64,000 nt of DNA from Parafrankia irregularis (GTDB taxonomy: Bacteria; Actinomycetota; Actinomycetes; Frankiales; Frankiaceae), in the NCBI RefSeq assembly GCF_001536285.1, contig NZ_FAOZ01000009.1:211449-275448 (forward strand), given 5' to 3'. This document shows positions 17,585 through 25,104 of this stretch, in pieces. The notes under the pieces are model-generated. The model was given only the letters and a program-made list of their open reading frames with translations. It ran no database searches and was not told where the DNA came from. Numbering within the stretch: position 1 is the first letter of the stretch; every line of letters begins with the position of its first letter. The translations under genes were made by a program, and so were the position numbers.

Positions 17585-18988
17585 TTAGCTGGGCGTTAGC
17601 TCGCCGCTCGCCGCCTGGCCGGCCATGGCGAGGGCGGACGGCCGGGCGCTGGCAGCGGACGGGAGCCGGACGAGGGCTGTCACCTCGCCGGGGCCGCGGC
17701 TCCAGGTGATGGTCCCGCCGTGTGCCTGCAGGACCGCGTTGACGATGGACAGCCCCGTACCCGCCGGCCCGGGCACGGCAGCCGGCTCCCCAGCGGGGAG
17801 GGCAGCCGGCGTGCCTGCGCCGTCCAGGGCGGGTTCGGCGGCCTGGGTGCGCTCGGCGTCTTGGGCGGGCCCGGCGTCTTGGGCGGGCTCGGTGTCCTGG
17901 GTTGGCTCGGCGACCGAGTTGGCGATGCGAAGGCACACGACGGCGGAGTCGGGGCCGCCGGTGCCGGTGCCGGTGCTGAGGGCGGGGGCGGCCGCGTCGA
18001 TGCCAGGGTCCGTGAACTGTTCTCCGTGCGCTGTGCCGACGCTGACCCGGACCCAGCCGTCGGGCCGGTTGTGCCGCGCGCTGTTGTCGAGCAGGTTGCG
18101 CACGAGGCTTTCCAGCAGCGCACGGTCGCATTCGACGTCCGCGCTGTGCAGGTCGACGTCCAGGCGCAGCCGGGAGAAGGCCGGCGCCTCCACGACCCGG
18201 CCCAGGACGTTGCCGACCAGCTCGTCGAGCGCGAACCGTGACGTCTCCAGCGCCTGCGGGTCGGTGCGGGAGAGCACGAGCAGCCGTGACACGAGCCGTT
18301 CGCCGCGGTCGACGGCGTCGGAGACGGCCCGCAGCCGGGCGGTGACGTCGGGGTCGGCCGTGTCGTCGAGCAGCATCGCGATCTCGGTCCTGCTGGTGGC
18401 CAGCGGTGTGCGCAGCTCATGGGCGACCTGGGAGGCGAACCGGCGTTGCGCGTCGAACGCGACCGCGAGCCGGTCGAGCATCGCGTCGAAGGTGTCGGCC
18501 AGCTCCTTGATCTCGTCGTTCGGGCCGGTGGCCGCCACCCTGTCCCCGAGGTCCGACGCGGATGCCGACCGGGCGCGGGCGGTCATCTTCCGGATCGGCC
18601 GCAGGATGCCGCCGGCCAGCGCCCAGGCCGCCCCCACCGCGCCGACGAGCACCACCAGCAGGCCCACGAACGACCAGCGCCGCGCGCTCGCGAGTGCCTC
18701 GTCGAGCGGGCGCTGCTGGATCGCGCGGCCCACGTCACCGACTGTCCGGCCATCCGGCAGGGGCTGTTCGTCGAACCGGGAGGCGAAAAGGTCCTCCGGA
18801 TGCTGGCGAATGTATTCGACCACGGTGGGCCGCGAAATGTTCAGCTCCTCCAGCAGGGAACTGTTGAACGAGTACACCGACGGATACCTGACGTTTCTCA
18901 GCACGATCGTGTTGACCACCAACGTGAAGGATCCGGCGACGACCAGCGCGATCGAGATCATAACGGTGATACGGATTCTGAACGTCAT
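17585..18988 (-). CDS. Sensor histidine kinase with repeat insertion
   Basis: A 467-residue membrane kinase. TM1 lies at about 8-30, an extracytoplasmic loop at 31-104, and TM2 at about 105-128; then come a HAMP domain (130-182) and a HisKA domain with His190 in VAHELRTPLATSRTE. The ATP domain has an N box (RNLLDNSARHN, 297-307) and a G2 box (GPAGTGLSIV, 407-416). Between them, where the G1/F region belongs, is a low-complexity Gln/Asp/Ala/Glu/Pro stretch (360-408) coded by four 18-base repeats, so nucleotide binding may be altered. It starts inside the regulator stop (ATGA), so kinase and regulator are coupled. Confidence 0.88.
   Translation of the reverse strand: MTFRIRITVMISIALVVAGSFTLVVNTIVLRNVRYPSVYSFNSSLLEELNISRPTVVEYIRQHPEDLFASRFDEQPLPDGRTVGDVGRAIQQRPLDEALASARRWSFVGLLVVLVGAVGAAWALAGGILRPIRKMTARARSASASDLGDRVAATGPNDEIKELADTFDAMLDRLAVAFDAQRRFASQVAHELRTPLATSRTEIAMLLDDTADPDVTARLRAVSDAVDRGERLVSRLLVLSRTDPQALETSRFALDELVGNVLGRVVEAPAFSRLRLDVDLHSADVECDRALLESLVRNLLDNSARHNRPDGWVRVSVGTAHGEQFTDPGIDAAAPALSTGTGTGGPDSAVVCLRIANSVAEPTQDTEPAQDAGPAQDAERTQAAEPALDGAGTPAALPAGEPAAVPGPAGTGLSIVNAVLQAHGGTITWSRGPGEVTALVRLPSAASARPSALAMAGQAASGELTPS
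17838..17909. repeat. Four in-frame 18-bp units inside the kinase gene
   Basis: Units at 17838-17855, 17856-17873, 17874-17891 and 17892-17909 share the pattern G-C-G-T-C-T-T-G-G-G-C with a few substitutions. On the coding strand they give the degenerate hexapeptide EPAQDA and relatives within the ATP-binding domain. Confidence 0.85.
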
Positions 18989-19641
18989 GAGAGGTGGTAC
19001 CCCGCTGCCGGAATGGTCATGACGACGGGCGGATCCCCGAGTTTGCGGCGCAGGGTCAGGACGGTGACGCGGACCGCGTTGCTGAACGCGTCGAGCCGGT
19101 CGTCCCACACGCTCTCCATCAGCTGCTCCGCGCTGAGCACGGCGCCGTCGGCGAGCATCAGCGTCTCGAGCAGTGCGAACTCGCGGTTTGTCAGCCGCAG
19201 GTCGCGGTCCCCGCGCAGAGCTGTTCGCCGGGCGGAGTCCAGGGTGATGTCCCGCCATCGCAGCACCGGTGGTGCGGCACGGTGGGCACGTCGGCCGAGT
19301 GCCCGGATCCGCGCCACCAGCTCCCGCATGTCGAACGGCTTCGGGAGATAGTCATCCGCCCCGAGCATGAGCCCCTCGACCCGCTCGGAGACGTCGTCCG
19401 ACGCCGTCAGCATGAGAATGCGCGCCGGCCGCCGCTCACCCACGATCCGCTCGCAGACGGTGTCGCCGGGCAGACCGGGGAGGTTGCGGTCGAGAACCAC
19501 GATCTCGTAGTCGACGAGCGCGATCCGGTCGAGCGCGCCCTCGCCGTCATGGACCACGTCGACGGCGAAACGCTCCCGGCGCAGGCCGCGCGCCACCGCG
19601 TCGGCCAGCGGCGCGTCGTCCTCCACGAGCAGTAACCGCAT
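18985..19641 (-). CDS. OmpR-family response regulator
   Basis: A 218-residue regulator. The receiver domain has the acidic pair Asp8-Asp9, phospho-acceptor Asp51 in IVVLDRNLPG, the Thr in MLTASDD and Lys in YLPKPF. The C-terminal OmpR/PhoB winged helix (about 125-218) has LTNREFALLETLMLADG and SNAVRVTVLTLRRKLG. ATG at 19641 has GGGAGGG upstream. Its stop overlaps the kinase start by 4 bases. The pair heads a five-gene run on the minus strand whose other members are all exported, so they are candidate targets. Confidence 0.94.
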   Translation of the reverse strand: MRLLLVEDDAPLADAVARGLRRERFAVDVVHDGEGALDRIALVDYEIVVLDRNLPGLPGDTVCERIVGERRPARILMLTASDDVSERVEGLMLGADDYLPKPFDMRELVARIRALGRRAHRAAPPVLRWRDITLDSARRTALRGDRDLRLTNREFALLETLMLADGAVLSAEQLMESVWDDRLDAFSNAVRVTVLTLRRKLGDPPVVMTIPAAGYHLS

Positions 19642-19854
19642 CGTCCCTCCCTGACCTGGCCTCCGTCCGCGTCGCCGTCCCGCGATGCTGCGGACGCTGC
19701 GATGGTGCCAGGGCCGACCGTGCCGGCGCCGATGGGCCGGGCCAGTTCGTGCGCCCATGACCGTGATGGGCGATCCTGCTCCGGTGCCCGGCGCGGCCAG
19801 GGGAGGCGATCCGACGGCTCTCCGTGGCCGGTGCCCCCCGACGGAGAGGTGCCC

Positions 19855-20259
19855 ATGGACGACATCGAACAGATCAGGCAGCTCAAGGCCCGGTACTGCC
19901 GATTGCTCGACACCAAGAGCTGGGACGAGTTCCGCGCGCTGTTCACCGACGACGCGGTGCTGGACTCGACCGACTCCGGCGGTGACGTCATCACCGGTGC
20001 CGACGCGTTCCTGGAGTTCCTGCGGCCGGCGCTGTCCGAGAGTGTGACCGTGCACCACTGCCACACTCCGGAGATCGCGGTGACCGCGCCGTCCACGGCG
20101 ACCGGCATCTGGGCGATGGAGGACCGCATCCGCTTCCCGGACGGCTCCGAGCTGATCGGCTTCGGGCACTACCACGAGACGTACGAGAAGGCCGACGGAG
20201 CCTGGCGGATCAGGTCGCAGAAGCTGACCCGCCTGCGGATGGACTTCACGAAGCCCTGA
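19855..20259 (+). CDS. SnoaL-like (NTF2 superfamily) protein
   Basis: A 134-residue single-domain protein of the SnoaL_4 type. The N-terminal helix IEQIRQLKARYCRLLDTKSWDEFRALFTDDAVLDS, then VTVHHCHTPEI and a final strand GAWRIRSQKLTRLRMDF are the family landmarks. The ATG at 19855 has GGAGAGG about 6 bases upstream. Members act as small isomerases, dehydratases or binding proteins on aromatic or polyketide substrates; the exact role is not predictable. It is divergent from the response regulator, with a 213-base shared promoter region. Confidence 0.8.
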   Translation: MDDIEQIRQLKARYCRLLDTKSWDEFRALFTDDAVLDSTDSGGDVITGADAFLEFLRPALSESVTVHHCHTPEIAVTAPSTATGIWAMEDRIRFPDGSELIGFGHYHETYEKADGAWRIRSQKLTRLRMDFTKP

Positions 20260-20566
20260 CTCGCCGCGGACCGGGCAGTACCGCCGGGGCCCGGGTGACC
20301 CGGTGACGGGGCCGGGCCCGGTGGTCCGGTGGCCGCCGGCAGCGGGGTGCTCGGGCGGCGCTGCTGCCCGGGCGGCCGGGCATCCCGCCGAGGTAGGACT
20401 TTCGTCCGGTGCCAAGGTGTGAAAATCTGATGCTCTCAAGCTGAGAACCTGGTTTCTGCTGGCGGTGGCGCTGTGGTGCGGCCGCGGGGTCGGCCGGCGA
20501 CGAGGCGCGACGGCGCTGCGACGAGGCAGCACCGCGACGACGAGGCACTGCGACGAGGAGGACGCG
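20260..20566. other. Intergenic region without a recognised gene
   Basis: About 307 bases between the SnoaL-like gene and the amidohydrolase. The left part is very GC-rich with overlapping short inverted repeats. A small palindrome TCTCA-AGC-TGAGA lies at 20434-20446, in the AT-richer part that may hold the amidohydrolase promoter. Confidence 0.5.
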
Positions 20567-21778
20567 ATGTTGACGCTCAAGGCCGCTGGCCTGCTCGATG
20601 TCGACACCGGGGAGATCATCCGGCCCGGGATCGTGAAGATCGAGGGCGAGCGGATCGTCGGCCTCGGCGGCAGGCCGGAGGGCGAGGTCCTGGACCTCGG
20701 TGACCTGACCCTGCTGCCCGGCTTGATGGACATGGAGCTCAACCTGCTGATGGGCGGGCCCGGTGAGCACCAGCTCACCAGCCAGACGCGGGACGACCCG
20801 CCGACCCGGATGATGCGGGCCACCCAGAACGCCCGCCGTACCCTGCGGGCCGGCTTCACCACGGTCCGCAACCTGGGCCTGTTCTGCAAGACCGGCGGCT
20901 ACCTGCTCGACGTGGCGCTGAAGAACGCGATCGACGTCGGCTGGATCGACGGCCCGCGCATCGTCCCCGCCGGTCACGCCATCACGCCGACCGGCGGCCA
21001 CCTCGACCCGACGATGTTCGGCAAGTTCGCGCCGCACATTCTGCAGCTGAGCGTCGAGGAGGGCCTGGCGAACGGGGTGGAGGAGATCCGCAAGGCCGTC
21101 CGCCACCAGATCAAGCACGGCGCCGAGGTCATCAAGATGTGCGGTTCCGGTGGGGCGATGTCCCACTCGGGACCATCCGGCGCACGGCACTACTCCGACG
21201 AGGAGGTGCGGGCGATCACCGACGAGGCGCACCGGCGTGGGCTGCGGGTCGCGGCGCACACCCACGGCTCGGTCGCCGTCCGCCAGATGGTCGAGTGCGG
21301 TGTCGACTGCATCGAGCACGCCTTCATGATCGACGATGACACGATCAACCTGCTGGTCAAGGAGGGCACCTGGGTCGTCGCGACGCAGGCGCTGATCGAC
21401 GGCATGCCGGTGCTGCAGAGCGCGGAGCCGGAGATCCAGGCCAAGGCGGCGCTGATCTTCCCGAAGGCCAAGATCTCGATCCGCAACGCGATCGAGGCCG
21501 GGGTGAAGATCGCGGTCGGCAGTGACGCGCCGGCGATCCCGCACGGGAAGAACGCCCTGGAGCTGGTCGCGCTGGTCGACCGCGGGATGACCCCGCTGCA
21601 GGCGATCCAGGCGGCGACGATCGTGGGCGCGGACCTGATCGACGTCACCGACCGCGGGCGCCTGGCCGAGGGCCTGCTCGCGGACATCATCGGCGTGGCG
21701 GGCAACCCGCTGGAGGACATCAACGTGCTGCGCCGGGTGCCGTTCGTGATGAAGGGCGGCAAGCAGTTCATCTACTGA
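20567..21778 (+). CDS. Amidohydrolase-superfamily metal-dependent hydrolase (prolidase-like) with altered HxH motif
   Basis: A 403-residue amidohydrolase related to the Xaa-Pro dipeptidase / imidazolonepropionase-like group. Most metal-site landmarks are there: the carboxylated Lys in EVIKMCGSGGAMS, His in VAAHTHGS, His in CIEHAFMID, and Asp in AVGSDAPAIPHG. The first-strand HxH is missing: LLPGLMDMELNLLMGGPG has Glu57 and Asn59 where His residues normally sit. ATG at 20567 has GAGGAGGA upstream. Cytosolic; it should hydrolyse a cyclic or dipeptide amide if active. The substitution may give a one-metal enzyme; homologues would tell whether it is a subfamily trait. Confidence 0.85.
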   Translation: MLTLKAAGLLDVDTGEIIRPGIVKIEGERIVGLGGRPEGEVLDLGDLTLLPGLMDMELNLLMGGPGEHQLTSQTRDDPPTRMMRATQNARRTLRAGFTTVRNLGLFCKTGGYLLDVALKNAIDVGWIDGPRIVPAGHAITPTGGHLDPTMFGKFAPHILQLSVEEGLANGVEEIRKAVRHQIKHGAEVIKMCGSGGAMSHSGPSGARHYSDEEVRAITDEAHRRGLRVAAHTHGSVAVRQMVECGVDCIEHAFMIDDDTINLLVKEGTWVVATQALIDGMPVLQSAEPEIQAKAALIFPKAKISIRNAIEAGVKIAVGSDAPAIPHGKNALELVALVDRGMTPLQAIQAATIVGADLIDVTDRGRLAEGLLADIIGVAGNPLEDINVLRRVPFVMKGGKQFIY

Positions 21779-21967
21779 CCCGCCACGGATAGCCCGCCGA
21801 CCGGTCACCAGCCGCCCGCTGATCCGTCACGGACCGTCCGCTGACCCGCCAACGGGTCGCCACCCGCCGCGCGGCCGCCGCCGTCGACCTGCCCGAACCC
21901 GCCTGGACTAGGGTTCGTCGCGAACGGAGGAATCCGTGGCGGCGGGTGGACGAAGGCGGGATGCCAG

Positions 21968-22966
21968 ATGCGGGTGGCGGTTTTCTCGGCCAAGGACTAC
22001 GACCGCCGTTTCCTCGGCGCGGCCCGGCCGGCGGGCATCGACCTGGACTTTCTCGAACACCGCCTCACCGCGCGTACGGCCGGCCTCGCCCGGGGGTTCG
22101 ACGCGGTCTGCGTGTTCGTCGAGGACGACGTCTCGGCCCCGGTGCTCGACGCGCTGGCCGCGGGCGGAATCCGGCTGGTCGTGCTGCGATCGGCCGGCTA
22201 TGACAACGTGGACCTCGCCCATGCCGGGGTGGTCGGTGTCACCGTCGCGCGGGTTCCCGCCTACAGCCCGCACGCGGTGGCGGAACACGCGGTCGCGCTC
22301 ATCCTGGCCCTGAACCGGCACCTGTGCCGGGCCTACAACCGGGTCCGGGAGTACAACTTCGCGCTGACCGGCCTGCTCGGCTTCGACCTGCACGGCCGCA
22401 CCGTCGGCGTGGTCGGCACCGGCGAGATCGGCACGGTCTTCACCCGCATCATGACCGGCTTCGGGTGCCGCGTGCTCGCGCACGACATCCGGGTGAACCC
22501 GGTCTGCGCCGAGCTGGGAGCCGAGTACGTCGACCTCGACCGGCTGCTGGCCGACGCGGACATCATCTCGCTGCACTGCCCGCTCACCCAGGACACCCAC
22601 CACTTCCTGGACTCCGCCGCGCTGGCGCGGACGAAACCGGGCGTGATGGTGATCAACACCAGCCGCGGCGGGCTGCTCGACACCGGCGCGGTCGTCGCGG
22701 CCCTCAAGAAGGGCCGGATCGGCGCACTCGGCATCGACGTCTACGAGGAGGAGAGCGCGCTGTTCTTCGAGGACCGCTCCGAGCACGGAGCGTTCGACGA
22801 CGACGTGTTCGCGCGGCTGCTCACCTTTCCGAACGTGCTGGTGACCGGCCATCAGGGCTTCTTCACCGTGGACGCCCTCACCCGCATCGCCGAGGTGACG
22901 ATGGCCAACCTCAGCGGTTTCGCCGCCGGTACCGGCCCCGTACACCCGGTGACCCTCGTCGGCTGA
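21968..22966 (+). CDS. D-2-hydroxyacid dehydrogenase, LdhA-like
   Basis: A 332-residue NAD-dependent dehydrogenase close to fermentative D-lactate dehydrogenase. The Rossmann motif is VGVVGTGEIGTVF (about 146-158), the catalytic Arg is in NTSRGGLLD, Glu in GIDVYEEES and His in VLVTGHQGFF. The segment EEESALFFEDRSEHGAFDDDVFARLLTFPNV is characteristic of the LdhA group. It likely interconverts pyruvate and D-lactate or a related 2-oxoacid. The start at 21968 gives the standard MRVAVFSAKDYDRRFL N-terminus. It stands alone, 189 bases after the amidohydrolase. Confidence 0.92.
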   Translation: MRVAVFSAKDYDRRFLGAARPAGIDLDFLEHRLTARTAGLARGFDAVCVFVEDDVSAPVLDALAAGGIRLVVLRSAGYDNVDLAHAGVVGVTVARVPAYSPHAVAEHAVALILALNRHLCRAYNRVREYNFALTGLLGFDLHGRTVGVVGTGEIGTVFTRIMTGFGCRVLAHDIRVNPVCAELGAEYVDLDRLLADADIISLHCPLTQDTHHFLDSAALARTKPGVMVINTSRGGLLDTGAVVAALKKGRIGALGIDVYEEESALFFEDRSEHGAFDDDVFARLLTFPNVLVTGHQGFFTVDALTRIAEVTMANLSGFAAGTGPVHPVTLVG

Positions 22967-23085
22967 CCCGAGCCGTCCCGTTCGGGAACGGTCCTTGGAT
23001 CGGAGCGGTCCGGATCAGGGCGCCGTCCCAGACCGGGTGGCGGCCTCAACCCGGGTGGCGGTCCCCGCCGGGGAGGCGGCCCGGA

Positions 23086-24408
23086 TCAGGGGCGGGCGAG
23101 GCTGGGAGCCAGCGCGAGCAGGCCGGCGGCGAGCCGCTCGTCGCCCTCGACCCGGGCGGTGACCGCGCTCGCGGGCCTGCGATCGCCGACGAGCAGGCAG
23201 AACTCGACGATCTCGACGGTCAGGGTGCCCGAGGCCGGGCGCGGATCGGCTGGTACCGCGCGCGGATCGGATCGGGCCTGGTGTACCTGTGCGCCGTCCG
23301 GCCCGAGTGACCAGGTGCCGCCGCCTCGCCCCGTCAACGTCACCGTGAGCGTCCCTTCCGGCGGGGGCACGGTCGCTGCGGCTGTCGCGGCTGCCCAGGG
23401 CACGGACAGCAGACGCAGGGCGAGATCGGCCATCGCGTGCAGGTCGTCCGCGCCGGGGTTCGGCACCGTGATTCCCGCGGCCGCGGCGATGTCCCGGGTG
23501 TGAATCCACGTCTCGAACGCGCGGGAGGTCAGATGATCGCCGGGCGCGGCCGTCCAGCCATCGACCGTCACGGTGAGGGGCGCCTGGCTCCGTTCGGCCC
23601 GTTCGGTGGCGGCGCAGAGCTGTTCCGCCTGCTCGTACCAGCGTTGCCGCACCTTCTCGACCGGCCAGTCCCGGGCGGCGTCCAGGACGATGCCGGTCCG
23701 GGTCAGGGCGTCCTCCCGCACGTCCTGCACGTAGTGCGCGTTTCCGTCCTCGGCATGTTCGTCCCTGCCGCCTGCGGCGTCGTGCGCCCCGGTGGGGGCG
23801 GGTCGGGCGCCTGGGGGGACGAGGGCGGCCAGCAGCAGGCCGTCGACGGCGTGGAGGTGCAGCACGAGCTCACGGACCGACCAGCCGGTCGCGGTGGGCA
23901 GGTGCCAGTGCTTCGCCTCGAGCTCGATCAGCAGCCGGTCCAGCGCGCCGACCCGGTTGCCATAGCAGGGGACGCCCGCGGCGCCGACCAGCCCCGGCCG
24001 GTGCCCCGGCTCTGTCGAGGCCGCTCCCGGCATACGCGCACCCGGCGCCGCCTGGCGGGCCCCGGGCGCGGCCGGGCGGACCGCGAGCGCTGCGGCGAGG
24101 ATGGCGGCGAGCGAGCCAGGGCCGTCGGCCGGCGGGGCGAGGTGGCCCTCCGACGCGCCCGGCAGCCCCGGGGCCCGCGGTGCCGGGGCCTGCCGCGCCG
24201 GGGCCTGCCGCGCCCGGGTCTGCCGTGCCGGGGCCTGTGGGGCTCCCGGGAGGAGGGCCGCGGCGTCGGTGGAGCAGGCCGCGCAGCTGCCGAGGTGCTT
24301 CTCGACGGCGTCGGCCTCGGCCGGGGTGCAGCTGCCCAGCAGGTAGGCGCCCAACAGGTCGCCCACACAGGTGCCGGACGTCCGCGCGACCGGCGGTTCG
24401 ATCGTCAC
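23086..24408 (-). CDS. Zinc-finger anti-sigma factor fused to MDMPI-like domain
   Basis: A 440-residue protein overlapping the sigma-factor gene by 4 bases, the expected place for its anti-sigma. Residues 10-48 form a ZAS-like zinc finger (CVGDLLGAYLLG through HLGSCAAC). A disordered Ala/Pro/Arg/Gln linker, part of it coded by 15-base repeats, runs to about 145. From about 150 on is a mycothiol-dependent maleylpyruvate isomerase-like / DinB-type four-helix domain (VGALDRLLIELEAKHWHLPTATGWSVRELVLHLHAVDGLLL; FETWIHTRDIAAAAG), then a C-terminal beta domain (GTLTVTLTGRGGGTWSL). There is no membrane segment, so release may depend on thiol or metal rather than proteolysis; that is inference. Confidence 0.82.
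   Translation of the reverse strand: MTIEPPVARTSGTCVGDLLGAYLLGSCTPAEADAVEKHLGSCAACSTDAAALLPGAPQAPARQTRARQAPARQAPAPRAPGLPGASEGHLAPPADGPGSLAAILAAALAVRPAAPGARQAAPGARMPGAASTEPGHRPGLVGAAGVPCYGNRVGALDRLLIELEAKHWHLPTATGWSVRELVLHLHAVDGLLLAALVPPGARPAPTGAHDAAGGRDEHAEDGNAHYVQDVREDALTRTGIVLDAARDWPVEKVRQRWYEQAEQLCAATERAERSQAPLTVTVDGWTAAPGDHLTSRAFETWIHTRDIAAAAGITVPNPGADDLHAMADLALRLLSVPWAAATAAATVPPPEGTLTVTLTGRGGGTWSLGPDGAQVHQARSDPRAVPADPRPASGTLTVEIVEFCLLVGDRRPASAVTARVEGDERLAAGLLALAPSLARP
24185..24229. repeat. 15-bp tandem repeat in the anti-sigma linker
   Basis: Three units, GGGGCCTGCCGCGCC twice and one variant, in frame, coding the ARQAP-like linker repeats of the anti-sigma factor. Confidence 0.75.
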
Positions 24409-25061
24409 GGTGCTACTCCCTGATGGGTAAGGGTACGGGCGAGGGTGGCGAGAGCGGCGCGCATCCGCGACTTCGCGGTCCCCTCGGGGATCGCGAGCTT
24501 GGTCGCGATGTCACGGTAGGTCAGCTCTGTGTAGTACGCCAGCTCCACGACCTCACGCTGTTTCGGTGGCAGCGCGGCCACGGCGGCCCGCACCGCGTCC
24601 GTGTCCTCGCGGGCGAGCAGGTCGTCATCGGGCGCGGCCTCGTCGACGTGCTGGACGAGGCCACGGGCGGCCCGTTCGGTGGTGCGCCGAGAGGACTCCC
24701 GGCGCACCCAGTCGACGGCCCGTCGGTGTGCCAGCACGGCGAGCCAGGTGCGCAGCCCACCCCGGTTCGGATCGAACCGGAGCGGATGCTGCCAGAAGGT
24801 GACCAGCACCTCCTGCAGGACGTCTCGGGCGGCGTCGGCGTCACCGGTGACCCGTACGGCGACGGCGAGCAGGTAGTGGGCATGCCGCTGGTGCACCTCG
24901 GCGAGCGCGGCCGGATCACCGGAGACCACCCGACCGTGCAGGTCGACGATGTCGTGGTCGGGGTGGCGAGTGGGCGTGGGCGCCGAGCCCCTGTGCGGCC
25001 GGTCGGCCGCCCTGTCCGGGCTGTGCACGATGGGCATGGTAGCGCACACACTCCGCATCAT
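24405..25061 (-). CDS. ECF sigma factor, SigK/SigL-like
   Basis: An ECF sigma factor. Region 2 is visible (AARDVLQEVLVTFWQHPLRFDPNRGGLRTWLAVLAHRRAVDWVRR), as is region 4 (LPPKQREVVELAYYTELTYRDIATKLAIPEGTAKSRMRAAL). The start is uncertain: ATG-ATG at 25058-25061 (218 residues), ATG at 25037 (210) and TTG at 25112 are all possible and none has a strong ribosome site. Its stop overlaps the anti-sigma start by 4 bases, and the NicO transporter ends just beyond. It likely drives this cluster, perhaps in response to metal or thiol stress; this is inferred from context. Confidence 0.9.
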   Translation of the reverse strand: MMRSVCATMPIVHSPDRAADRPHRGSAPTPTRHPDHDIVDLHGRVVSGDPAALAEVHQRHAHYLLAVAVRVTGDADAARDVLQEVLVTFWQHPLRFDPNRGGLRTWLAVLAHRRAVDWVRRESSRRTTERAARGLVQHVDEAAPDDDLLAREDTDAVRAAVAALPPKQREVVELAYYTELTYRDIATKLAIPEGTAKSRMRAALATLARTLTHQGVAP

Positions 25062-25104
25062 CCGGTCCCGCTCGCCCGATCTCGTCGCTCGCCGTACCCT
25101 CTGC

